Assembly: GCA_035493895.1 (NCBI GenBank)
Contig: DATJHM010000128.1
Location: forward strand, 1 to 6,605
Direction of reading: 5' to 3'
Source of the DNA: DATJHM01 sp035493895
GTDB taxonomy: Bacteria; Chloroflexota; Ktedonobacteria; Ktedonobacterales; Ktedonobacteraceae
DNA: 6,605 nt
This document shows, piece by piece, positions 1 to 5,778 of this stretch. The first letter of the stretch is position 1; the number at the start of each line of letters is the position of its first letter. The notes under the pieces were generated by a model that was given only the letters and a program-made list of their open reading frames with translations, did not search any database and was not told where the DNA came from. A program made the translations under genes and the position numbers.

Positions 1-34
1 GAAGCATCACCTCCCATCACGATTGTTTCGCTAC

Positions 35-41
35 AAAGGAG
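35..41 (+). promoter_or_regulatory. Ribosome binding site of the first oxidoreductase gene
   Basis: AAAGGAG lies six bases upstream of the ATG at 48 and fixes that start. The 34 bases before it show no convincing promoter, so the gene is probably a downstream member of an operon that begins outside the window. Confidence 0.8.
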
Positions 42-47
42 TAAGTT

Positions 48-1205
48 ATGCGTGAATCACGGGTTGGAATAGGCGTCATTGGACTGGGTGGTATCAGTAC
101 CACGGTCCATTTACCGGGTTTGCAGCTTTGTGAGCAAGCAGATATCGTAGCACTTTGTGATAGTGACCCCGATCGACTCCAGCAGGCCGCACAACACTAT
201 CATATCAACAATACCTTCAGCGAATATGAGCGTTTACTCCAGCATCCAGCTGTTGATGCCGTCGTTATTGCCACTCCCACACTCTTGCACGCCCCTATCG
301 CCCAGGCTGCCATTGCCGCGGGCAAGCATGTCCTGGTTGAGAAGCAGCTTGGCATGACCTATGCTGAGACGGTAGAAATGCATCGGGCCGCCGTTGCTGC
401 CGGGGTGACCCATATGACGGCGTTTACCTATCGCTTCGTGCCTGCGATGCGCTACCTGAAACATCTGGTAGGACAAGGCATCATTGGCTTACCACGCCAG
501 TTGCGCATCGCTCGTTTGCAGGATTTTCCTGAGAAGAGGGGCCTCGGCTGGCGTCAGCAACGCGCGCTGGCAGGATCGGGCGAAGTTGGCGATATGGGCG
601 CACATCGCATCGATTTCTGCCATGACGTCATTGGCCCGATTGCCCGTGTGGTTGGCTTAACGCGCACATTCTCGCCTTTGCGCACAGGTCCTGCTGGCGA
701 ACAGATCCCTGCTGACGTTGAAGATGCGGCGGTATTTATTGCTGAGTTTGCCGATGGTGTCGGTGTGGAGCAAGGCACCATTGCCTCATTTGATCTGAGC
801 AAGGTTGTCAAGGGTCGCGAAAAGGGTGGGCGGGGACTCGATGAGTTCGAGGTGCAGGGAACAGAGGGGACGATTATTTATCATCTGCATCGTCCACACG
901 AGATTCTTTTTGGGCGTCCTGATGGCACATTAGAAACGCGCGCTGTTCCGCAAGAATTTCTGGTCTATCCCAACTCGCCGCGCGATCCCTCGGTCGGCGA
1001 ACCAACCACCACGTTCCGCTATGATGAGGATTTTGCGTTTGTGCAGGCGATTCTCACGGGCAACAAGGATATTCCCACGTTCTATGATGGTATGCGCTGC
1101 CAGGCAGTAATCGATGCCGTCCTGCAATCGGCCCGCGAGCGACGCTGGGTCGAGGTTGCGGATGTACCTCCTGTGACTATGCCCCTCGCCGCAGCCAGGG
1201 CATAA
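48..1205 (+). CDS. Gfo/Idh/MocA family NAD(P)-dependent oxidoreductase
   Basis: Predicted cytoplasmic dehydrogenase of 385 aa, a normal length for this family, which oxidises or reduces hydroxyl/keto groups of sugars, inositols and related polyols. An N-terminal Rossmann fold carries the dinucleotide-binding glycine motif VIGLGGIS (G12, G14, G15). D38 sits at the end of the second strand (ALCDSD), which in related enzymes favours NAD over NADP. IATPTLLHAPIA (residues 74-85) and HVLVEK (94-99) are typical of the family, but the usual EKP motif reads EKQ here (Q100). The C-terminal substrate domain contains the FTYRF segment (126-130) and GDMGAHRID, giving D182 and H186 as the expected catalytic pair. 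The start is fixed by an AAAGGAG ribosome binding site at 35-41, six bases before ATG. It is the first of three collinear genes, 32 bases before the isomerase gene. The family call is secure; the substrate is unknown. Confidence 0.93.
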   Translation: MRESRVGIGVIGLGGISTTVHLPGLQLCEQADIVALCDSDPDRLQQAAQHYHINNTFSEYERLLQHPAVDAVVIATPTLLHAPIAQAAIAAGKHVLVEKQLGMTYAETVEMHRAAVAAGVTHMTAFTYRFVPAMRYLKHLVGQGIIGLPRQLRIARLQDFPEKRGLGWRQQRALAGSGEVGDMGAHRIDFCHDVIGPIARVVGLTRTFSPLRTGPAGEQIPADVEDAAVFIAEFADGVGVEQGTIASFDLSKVVKGREKGGRGLDEFEVQGTEGTIIYHLHRPHEILFGRPDGTLETRAVPQEFLVYPNSPRDPSVGEPTTTFRYDEDFAFVQAILTGNKDIPTFYDGMRCQAVIDAVLQSARERRWVEVADVPPVTMPLAAARA

Positions 1206-1222
1206 CGTTGCAGGCAAAGAAG

Positions 1223-1230
1223 AAGGGTGA
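1223..1230 (+). promoter_or_regulatory. Ribosome binding site that selects the isomerase start
   Basis: AAGGGTGA lies seven bases before the ATG at 1238. It favours that codon over the in-frame TTG at 1208 and over the out-of-frame ATG at 1234. Confidence 0.6.
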
Positions 1231-1237
1231 AGAATGC

Positions 1238-2206
1238 ATGCGTATTGGCCTTACAGCATATGGCACTGTTTTCAGTATGGGCATGAATCCCCAGGCCGGA
1301 CGTCCCAGGATCACGGCACTTCAGCTTTTAGAGCGCGCTCAATCCTCCGGACTGGTGGGCGCTGAACTGCCAGCGGTACTTCTGGAGGGAGAGGATGAAG
1401 CAGCAGTGGCACGTTATGCCCGGGACCATCAACTCTTTTTGAATCTGGCGACCGGGGGATATGATCCTGAGAAACTGGCAAAAACGCTTGAACTGGGCGC
1501 GCGCTTAGGCGCGACGACGGTGCGTACGGTGGTAGGAGGCGCGCAAATCGGTGGTGATCGCAGGCTGATCGCGGATCGCTGGCCTGCGTTTTTAGAGGAG
1601 GTTTTGCGCGGCTTGAAGGCAGCCACACAAGTTGCTGAGCGCGTCGGGGTGAATCTTGCCGTAGAAAATCATCAAGATCTGGCCTCTGAAGAGCTTCTCT
1701 GGCTCTGTGAAAGCATCGGCTCTGCACGATTTGGGATTACCCTGGATACCGGGAATCCGCTGGCAACGGCTGAAGAGCCCATAGATTTCTTCGAACGCGT
1801 TGGACCGCATATAAAAAATGTTCATCTCAAAGACTATTGGATCTTTCCTACGGATGAAGGCTATCGCTTAACACGGAGCCCCATCGGGCAGGGCGTGATC
1901 GATTTTCCACAACTTTTTCGCATCGTCACGGCGTTTCATCCAGATATGACGATGTCTCTGGAAATGGGGGCTTTAGAGGCACGACATATCCGCGTGCTGG
2001 CAGACGACTACTGGCCCGCGTATCCGCCGCGTTCGGCCGCTCAACTGGCACAGACATTGCGCTTCGTCTATACACATACCAACCACGCCAACGACTGGCA
2101 AACGCCTTTTGAGCGCAATGAGCCGGTTGAAGCCATTGTTGCCTATGAGGAGCAACAGCTGGCACAGAGTCTGGCTTATATCAAGCCGTTTATGGATGCA
2201 CAGTAG
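1238..2206 (+). CDS. Sugar phosphate isomerase/epimerase-like TIM-barrel protein
   Basis: A 322-aa protein of the xylose isomerase-like/AP-endonuclease-2 TIM-barrel superfamily, whose members isomerise, epimerise or dehydrate sugars and keto-inositols using a divalent metal. The expected metal-ligand positions are visible: E143 (LAVENHQ), D170 with the following TGN (TLDTGN), H196 (NVHLKD) and E242 (SLEMG). The segment SPIGQGVID (214-222) is the usual substrate-loop signature. The reading frame is open from a TTG at 1208, but the ATG at 1238 is preferred: AAGGGTGA at 1223-1230 is seven bases upstream, and MRIGLTAYG is a typical first strand. The C-terminus (about 250-322) extends past the barrel as a helical tail. 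Lying between two Gfo/Idh/MocA genes, it probably acts on the same intermediate, as in inositol or keto-sugar pathways. The exact reaction is not determinable. Confidence 0.88.
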   Translation: MRIGLTAYGTVFSMGMNPQAGRPRITALQLLERAQSSGLVGAELPAVLLEGEDEAAVARYARDHQLFLNLATGGYDPEKLAKTLELGARLGATTVRTVVGGAQIGGDRRLIADRWPAFLEEVLRGLKAATQVAERVGVNLAVENHQDLASEELLWLCESIGSARFGITLDTGNPLATAEEPIDFFERVGPHIKNVHLKDYWIFPTDEGYRLTRSPIGQGVIDFPQLFRIVTAFHPDMTMSLEMGALEARHIRVLADDYWPAYPPRSAAQLAQTLRFVYTHTNHANDWQTPFERNEPVEAIVAYEEQQLAQSLAYIKPFMDAQ

Positions 2207-2208
2207 AT

Positions 2209-2256
2209 GTTTTTTTGGCGAAAAAACGCGATCAGACCCTGGATCCCTTGGTCGCG
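2209..2256 (+). other. Two adjacent potential hairpins between isomerase and second oxidoreductase genes
   Basis: Within the 70-base gap, a run of seven T (2210-2216) faces six A (2221-2226), giving a 7-bp A/T stem closed by G2209-C2227 with loop TGGCG. It abuts a second stem, CGCGATCAG (2227-2235) with TTGGTCGCG (2248-2256), which is nine pairs on the RNA including two G-U pairs, with a 12-base loop. Neither is followed by a T run on the + strand, so this is not a normal terminator. It could tune processing or expression between the two genes, or be chance. Confidence 0.3.
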
Positions 2257-2276
2257 CACAAGAAATCAGGCATAAA

Positions 2277-3380
2277 ATGAGCTCACAACGCATCTACCTT
2301 ATCGGGGCAGGAGTCATCGCACGCACCCATGCCGCCGCCATCTCTCGTTTGCCTGAACCAGAGCAGGTCACACTTGCAGTCACAGACTCCAATCCCCAGG
2401 CTCTGGCAGACTTTGTCAAAGAGTATCCCCGGGCACACGCATTTTCAGATACAGCTACCATGCTGGCTGAAACGGCCCATCCCACGGATATTGTGATTGT
2501 CACAACTCCGCCATTTGCCCATGAAGCGCTGACCTGCGCGGCCCTGGCTACCGGTCGGCATGTCCTGTGCGAAAAGCCACTCGCCCTGAATCGAGAGCAG
2601 GCGCTGCACATGCTGGCCGTGGCTCGCACTCATCAGCGTTTGCTTGGCTGTTGCAGCGTCAGATTTATCGATTGGCCGCCAGCAATCGAGGCGCGTCAGA
2701 TGTTGCGGGAGCGCGCCCTGGGTCAACTGTATCATGTGCGCTTTACCCATGTAGAGCAGCGAAACAGGCCCGGGATCGAATTTCAGCCACAGTCAAGCTG
2801 GTTTCTCAATCAGGCCAGAAGTGGGGGCGGAACCTTAATGGATCGAGCGCCCTATGAATTCACGGCGCTAAACGGTCTGCTACAGCCACACCGGGTGGAA
2901 GTCCTCAACGCCTGGCTGGCTAACCCGACCACCGCCTTACAGCTTCCTCCTGAAACGATCATGGATGTCGAACAACATGCCGGAGCAACCCTGCGCTATT
3001 CTCTCGCGGACGGGACCAGCGTCATCATGAACTATGAGCGCGCATCTGCCACCCATAGCGAGGAAGAATCGGTGGTTGAAATCACGGGCCTCGCAGGATC
3101 TCTGCGCTGGAGCTGGCCCCTGTCGAGAAAACGCGCGACCCTGACGCACACCTACGATCGCAACGGCACCAGCGAAAGTAAGGTGATCACGTTCCCACCG
3201 CCAGAGGCTGGAGCACTGCGTTTTGGGGATAAGCCGCTGGTGTATTTCTACCAGCGCATTCACAACCAACCATCTGCGGCCATTGTGGATGAGCAGGCTC
3301 TCTTCAACTTTTCCTGTATCCGCGCAATCTACGACTGCGCAACCTCGGGGCAAGCGCAGTCTGTCGAGTGGGATGGCTGA
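2277..3380 (+). CDS. Divergent Gfo/Idh/MocA family oxidoreductase
   Basis: A 367-aa protein with an N-terminal Rossmann fold: glycine motif LIGAGVIA (G10, G12), D37 at the end of strand two (AVTDSNP), VTTPPFAHE (75-83) and the canonical HVLCEKPLA (95-103). The C-terminal domain carries SGGGTLMDRAPYE (182-194). In most relatives this stretch reads D-x-G-x-H, with Asp and His near the substrate; here D189 is kept but Tyr193 occupies the His position. The ATG at 2277 is chosen because family homology begins at once (QRIYLIGAG). The open frame extends upstream to 2109, but that part only overlaps the isomerase gene in another frame. The ribosome site is weak (CAGG at 2267-2270, six bases before ATG). 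It is the last gene of the sugar block. The altered active site suggests a distinct substrate or weakened dehydrogenase activity. Confidence 0.88.
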   Translation: MSSQRIYLIGAGVIARTHAAAISRLPEPEQVTLAVTDSNPQALADFVKEYPRAHAFSDTATMLAETAHPTDIVIVTTPPFAHEALTCAALATGRHVLCEKPLALNREQALHMLAVARTHQRLLGCCSVRFIDWPPAIEARQMLRERALGQLYHVRFTHVEQRNRPGIEFQPQSSWFLNQARSGGGTLMDRAPYEFTALNGLLQPHRVEVLNAWLANPTTALQLPPETIMDVEQHAGATLRYSLADGTSVIMNYERASATHSEEESVVEITGLAGSLRWSWPLSRKRATLTHTYDRNGTSESKVITFPPPEAGALRFGDKPLVYFYQRIHNQPSAAIVDEQALFNFSCIRAIYDCATSGQAQSVEWDG

Positions 3381-3494
3381 GTCTCTTGCAGGGGCTCCGC
3401 TATCAAGGGACAATTCATGGGGATCATAGGCTCTTCACCAGAGATGGAGAGTTCATGATCTCCCTGAACTCAATTGCTCAGACAACACTATCGA
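3381..3494. other. Convergent intergenic gap with inverted repeats
   Basis: This 114-base gap separates the ends of the + strand sugar block and the - strand oxidoreductase gene. It holds GAGTTCA (3449-3455) facing TGAACTC (3465-3471) across nine bases. A competing stem pairs GGAGA (3446-3450) with TCTCC (3459-3463), and a wider pair is GATCAT (3422-3427) with ATGATC (3455-3460). No T run follows on either strand, so a bidirectional intrinsic terminator is possible but poorly supported. Confidence 0.3.
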
Positions 3495-4478
3495 TTATTC
3501 AATGGTGGCAAGCAACTGAAGCAACTGCTCTCGCTCTTTTCCTGTATTCGTCAGTGGAAGCGGGTGGATCATAAGTTCGTCCAGACCGCTTGCCAGCAGT
3601 TCGGTCAGCCGTCCACGCAAAGTAGCTTCATCCCCAGAAATCACCAGGGCATCCACCAGTTCATCCAGGCCCGCTTCACCGACAACCGACAGACCAGCCT
3701 CTTCGAACATATGCGCATAAAAAGGCAATTTTGAGTAGCGGAGAAGAAATGGGCTCGCCTGGGCCCGAACCGCCGCTTCATCCGTGCTGAGCGCCACTAC
3801 GATGTGCGCTACAAGTGGAGGAGCCGGACGCGACTGCGCCTGGGCACCAGCTTGCAACGCGGGCAGAGCCTGTTTGAGCAGATACGGGACGGGACACACC
3901 CAGGAAAGAGCGCCGTCAGAGATTTCGCCCGCAAGCTGGAAGGCTTTTTGCCCCAGTGCCGAGATCAGCAGCGGAATCGGCGCGGTACGCGATGTGGCAG
4001 TCACCTGGAAAAAGGTTCCCTGATGCTCAATACGACCCTCATTCAACAGGCCACGGAGCACCGCAATATATTCGCGTAGATGCGCCAGCGGCGCGGTCAT
4101 CTTCAGGCCATAGGAGCCTTCGATGATCGGGCGATGGCTGGGACCAATTCCCAATCGCAAGCGGCCGGGCGCAATATCGTGAATGGCGAGCGCCTGTTGC
4201 GCCATGACAAGGGGATGGCGTGGATAGGTGGGTACGATGGCCGTCCCCATGCGTATCTGCGTTGTACGCATGGCCGCCATCGCCACAACGGTCAGATTGT
4301 CAGTTCCTCCCGCGCCACCCATGGATAGCCAGGCCTGACGCAGACCGGCCTGCTCAGCCTCGGCGATCCTGTTGACGGCATCAACGGCATCTGTGGCGAT
4401 AATAGATAAGCCAATACGTTCACGCAGCGGAAGATGAGAAGCAGCCGGAGTCTGATGGGAGTCTCTTTCGCGTTGCAT
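3495..4478 (-). CDS. LLM-class (luciferase-like) flavin/F420-dependent oxidoreductase
   Basis: A 327-aa TIM-barrel protein of the bacterial luciferase-like superfamily. These cytoplasmic enzymes use FMN or coenzyme F420 for hydride transfer or monooxygenation. Visible hallmarks are the first strand RIGLSIIATD (21-30), the segment MGTAIVPTYPRHPLVMAQQA (77-96) typical of F420-dependent members, the LGIGPSHR motif (109-116) followed by IIEGSYGL, and PIPLLISALGQKAFQLAGE (167-185) for the cofactor phosphate region. PSH after the GIG turn recalls the mycobacterial MSMEG_4879-like subgroup; that is recollection, not a search result. The start is supported by AAAGGAT (complement of 4484-4490), five bases before ATG. 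About 20 hydrophilic residues precede the first barrel strand, so a later start cannot be excluded. It lies 129 bases downstream of the Rieske gene on the same strand, possibly co-transcribed. Substrate unknown. Confidence 0.9.
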   Translation of the reverse strand: MQRERDSHQTPAASHLPLRERIGLSIIATDAVDAVNRIAEAEQAGLRQAWLSMGGAGGTDNLTVVAMAAMRTTQIRMGTAIVPTYPRHPLVMAQQALAIHDIAPGRLRLGIGPSHRPIIEGSYGLKMTAPLAHLREYIAVLRGLLNEGRIEHQGTFFQVTATSRTAPIPLLISALGQKAFQLAGEISDGALSWVCPVPYLLKQALPALQAGAQAQSRPAPPLVAHIVVALSTDEAAVRAQASPFLLRYSKLPFYAHMFEEAGLSVVGEAGLDELVDALVISGDEATLRGRLTELLASGLDELMIHPLPLTNTGKEREQLLQLLATIE

Positions 4479-4504
4479 AGGACATCCTTTCTTAACTGAT
4501 AAGC

Positions 4505-4524
4505 ATCTGGCAACTTTTCCAGAT
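4505..4524 (-). promoter_or_regulatory. Small inverted repeat in the leader of the LLM oxidoreductase gene
   Basis: ATCTGG (4505-4510) faces CCAGAT (4519-4524) across eight bases, 26 bases upstream of the LLM start codon. It could be an operator half-site pair or a leader hairpin. No good -35/-10 pair was found here, so the LLM gene may depend on transcription coming from the Rieske gene. Confidence 0.25.
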
Positions 4525-4574
4525 CTCTTTCTCCTTCAACAATCAGCACTCCGAGCCAATTCCCTCATCATTGC

Positions 4575-4590
4575 CGTGAAGACATTCACG
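4575..4590 (-). other. Hairpin just after the Rieske stop codon
   Basis: CGTGAA (4575-4580) and TTCACG (4585-4590) form a perfect 6-bp stem with a four-base loop, 17 bases past the Rieske stop. No T tract follows on the - strand, so it is more plausibly a 3'-end stabiliser or attenuator than a full terminator, and readthrough into the LLM gene is likely. Confidence 0.3.
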
Positions 4591-4607
4591 AGCCTGCGTA
4601 ACACACA

Positions 4608-5165
4608 TTACCCCACGGTAATCGTTCCATCGCTCTTGACATTGATCGTGACCTTCGCCAGCGGGCTCGGCGCCGGACCGCTCAACACCACCGCTCCATT
4701 TGCTGGATCAAAGATGGCACCGTGGCGGGGGCACACCAGCTTTTGTGTCGCCGGATCATAATTGACCGTGACCCCCTCGTGTGTACAGGCCGAATCATAG
4801 GCCACAAAGTTTCCATTGCCAAGATGAATCAGGACTGCCCCCTGACTATTCGCCGGATCAGTGAACGTCTTTGCGCTGTTACTCGCCTGGCTCGTCGCGC
4901 CGATCACAGTTCCTCCTATTTGTGCTGCCTGGGTAGGGGTTGCAGCGCTCTCGGGTGCCTGCGTGGGCGCTTGTGTGGGTGCCTGCGTTGTCGTAGTTGT
5001 ACTGCTGGTCGTGGCGGTGCTATCTCCTCCGCCGAAGAGCGAGCAACCGGAGAGCAATATAGTAGCGGTTGCGGCTGCACTGCTGGTCCCCATAAAGGCC
5101 AGAACGTGACGACGCGATACCACCTTTTTTTCGCGAGAGTCTATTGCAAACAGATCTTGTTCCAT
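4608..5165 (-). CDS. Rieske [2Fe-2S] protein, predicted Tat-exported lipoprotein
   Basis: A 185-aa small Rieske protein. The two iron-sulfur ligand boxes are intact: CTHEG (C127, H129) and CPRHGAIFD (C145, H148). In Rieske proteins these bind the [2Fe-2S] cluster through two Cys and two His. The N-terminus has a twin-arginine-type motif, SRRHVLA (17-23), then a hydrophobic stretch ending in the lipobox LSGC (C41). It is therefore expected to be exported by the Tat route, lipidated and held on the outer face of the cytoplasmic membrane. Residues about 49-82 form a low-complexity Thr/Gln/Ala/Pro tether including three TQAP repeats. The domain is short, as in arsenite-oxidase-like or stand-alone Rieske proteins, and no oxygenase catalytic domain is present. 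The frame is open back to 5255; the ATG at 5165 is preferred because it gives a compact Tat leader, with ATG 5189 as the alternative. No cytochrome b or other partner lies nearby. Confidence 0.9.
   Translation of the reverse strand: MEQDLFAIDSREKKVVSRRHVLAFMGTSSAAATATILLSGCSLFGGGDSTATTSSTTTTTQAPTQAPTQAPESAATPTQAAQIGGTVIGATSQASNSAKTFTDPANSQGAVLIHLGNGNFVAYDSACTHEGVTVNYDPATQKLVCPRHGAIFDPANGAVVLSGPAPSPLAKVTINVKSDGTITVG
4954..4989 (-). repeat. Three tandem 12-bp units encoding TQAP repeats
   Basis: Units at 4954-4965, 4966-4977 and 4978-4989 are near-identical; the outer two differ at one base and the middle one at a few. They encode the threefold TQAP of the Rieske tether. Such a short in-frame repeat could change length by slippage and so alter how far the domain stands off the membrane. 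Confidence 0.75.
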
Positions 5166-5178
5166 AATCCTGTAAAAG

Positions 5179-5184
5179 CTCCTT
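5179..5184 (-). promoter_or_regulatory. Probable ribosome binding site of the Rieske gene
   Basis: On the - strand AAGGAG lies 13 bases before the ATG at 5165, longer than ideal. An AGGA also lies three bases before that ATG. The alternative ATG at 5189 has no purine-rich site in front of it. The start is therefore probable, not certain. Confidence 0.5.
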
Positions 5185-5201
5185 TTCATAGCTATTTTTC
5201 G

Positions 5202-5220
5202 GTGTATGTTAGTAATACAC
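5202..5220. promoter_or_regulatory. Perfect inverted repeat, candidate operator
   Basis: GTGTAT (5202-5207) and ATACAC (5215-5220) are perfect inverted arms around seven bases, 19 bp in all. The right size for a dimeric repressor site, it overlaps the candidate -10 box of the Rieske gene. No regulator gene is in the window. Confidence 0.4.
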
Positions 5221-5234
5221 GAAGCGAGATGCAA
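5206..5234 (-). promoter_or_regulatory. Candidate promoter of the Rieske gene
   Basis: Reading the - strand, TTGCAT (complement of 5229-5234) is followed after 17 bases by TAACAT (complement of 5206-5211). Spacing is ideal, but the boxes match the sigma-70 consensus only in part (three and four of six). Initiation would lie about 30 bases upstream of the ATG at 5165. Confidence 0.35.
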
Positions 5235-5490
5235 ACTTTTACTGGATAAGGACATTTGGTACCTTCTATGATCATCTCTGAAGCTGAAGAGTCTGGTAAA
5301 TCCAAAGGGCCAGATGGACCTTCGGAGTTTTCAATGCCAGGATGAAGTGGGAGGTAATGCATTTTCTATGCAGCATTGAGGATCTTTTTGCATTCATCAT
5401 CTATCCCCTATTCTACTATATCATACCTATCAAACATCACACATTGTCCAAAATGACGATTTTTTTTCGCAGCTCCACGGCTATACTTAT
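5235..5490. other. Noncoding stretch with no recognisable gene
   Basis: About 250 bases with a lower GC impression than the neighbouring genes and only short, unconvincing open frames. One 69-codon frame on the + strand (5342-5551) has no good ribosome site and no recognisable motif. TGCAT/ATGCA arms around 5357-5371 could form a small hairpin. TATACT at 5482-5487 resembles a -10 box on the + strand but lacks a proper -35 partner. Confidence 0.4.
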
Positions 5491-5515
5491 GGCAACGCAG
5501 TTTTTCTGCGCTGCC
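5491..5515 (+). other. Strong imperfect hairpin
   Basis: GGCA (5491-5494) pairs with TGCC (5512-5515). After one A/C mismatch, CGCAG (5496-5500) pairs with CTGCG (5506-5510), closing a five-T loop. Nine pairs in 25 bases in a region without a gene point to a structured RNA or an IS-end hairpin. It lies 49 bases before the nested structure at 5564-5628 and may belong to the same relic unit. Confidence 0.45.
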
Positions 5516-5563
5516 GCTCCATGCACAAGGACGGTTGTTCCCTCTCAGTAGTCGTTCCTTCTT

Positions 5564-5628
5564 ACCAAAGTCAGGCCAGAAAGCCCCACGTCTTGAGACC
5601 GGGGATGAATGGCCCTTCCTTCTTTGGT
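5564..5628 (+). ncRNA. Nested hairpin resembling a tnpB-element right end / omegaRNA tail
   Basis: Four nested pairings share one centre: ACCAAAG (5564-5570) with CTTTGGT (5622-5628), GGCCA (5574-5578) with TGGCC (5610-5614), CCCC (5584-5587) with GGGG (5601-5604), and GTCT (5590-5593) with AGAC (5596-5599). The core, AAGCCCC followed by a short stem and then GGGGATGAATGGCC, resembles what I recall of the hairpin and tail at the 3' end of many IS605/IS1341-type tnpB units, where the RNA guide of TnpB ends. Here it lies 150 bases upstream of a tnpB in the same orientation, with no recognisable tnpB end before it. It is best read as a right-end remnant of a lost element or an orphan omegaRNA. 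A left-end role for the downstream element is the main alternative. Confidence 0.45.
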
Positions 5629-5637
5629 GGACAGGGT

Positions 5638-5675
5638 GGGGATAAGGGACATCGCGCTCATCTTATCTATTCCCC
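5638..5675 (+). other. Possible left-end subterminal hairpin of the tnpB element
   Basis: GATAAG (5641-5646) pairs with CTTATC (5662-5667). After a four-base bulge (TATT), GGG (5638-5640) can pair with CCC (5672-5674). An imperfect hairpin shortly upstream of tnpB is what IS200/IS605-type left ends look like, but the element boundary itself cannot be fixed. Confidence 0.3.
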
Positions 5676-5697
5676 GTAAAACAGTACTATTATCCTA

Positions 5698-5726
5698 TTG
5701 CTTGTGTTGTCATGCCGTGATAAAAT
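5698..5726 (+). promoter_or_regulatory. Candidate promoter of tnpB
   Basis: TTGCTT (5698-5703), a 17-base spacer and TAAAAT (5721-5726, five of six matches to the -10 consensus) lie about 50 bases upstream of the tnpB start. Confidence 0.5.
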
Positions 5727-5778
5727 CGACCCATCAAGTGGTTTGAACATATTTTCTATCGAAGGAGAATACAAGCGC

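Noticed and set aside
1208..1237. TTG start for the isomerase
   Set aside because: It would add ten lysine-rich residues read from the ribosome binding region. ATG 1238 has proper spacing to AAGGGTGA.
2109..2276. Upstream extension of the second Gfo/Idh/MocA gene
   Set aside because: The extra 56 codons overlap the isomerase gene in another frame and have no family similarity; the Rossmann fold starts right after ATG 2277.
4292..4549. 85-codon - strand frame overlapping the LLM gene start
   Set aside because: It needs a GTG start and overlaps the LLM coding sequence in another frame. No family signature was seen, though a short leader peptide cannot be fully excluded.
4722..5249. 175-codon and 82-codon open frames on the + strand over the Rieske gene
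   Set aside because: They are mirror frames of the Rieske gene; the cysteine- and valine-rich runs come from the repeated linker on the other strand.
5342..5551. 69-codon + strand open frame, hydrophobic in its middle
   Set aside because: Weak ribosome site, no motif, and it runs through the hairpin at 5491-5515. More likely noncoding.
5626..5648. G-rich run resembling a G-quadruplex
   Set aside because: Only three tracts have three or more G; the fourth is interrupted, so support is weak.
5476..5679. Open + strand frame through the right-end-like hairpin as a tnpB C-terminal remnant
   Set aside because: The translation lacks the paired Cys-x-x-Cys zinc finger and the terminal RuvC motif, so a tnpB remnant cannot be claimed at protein level.
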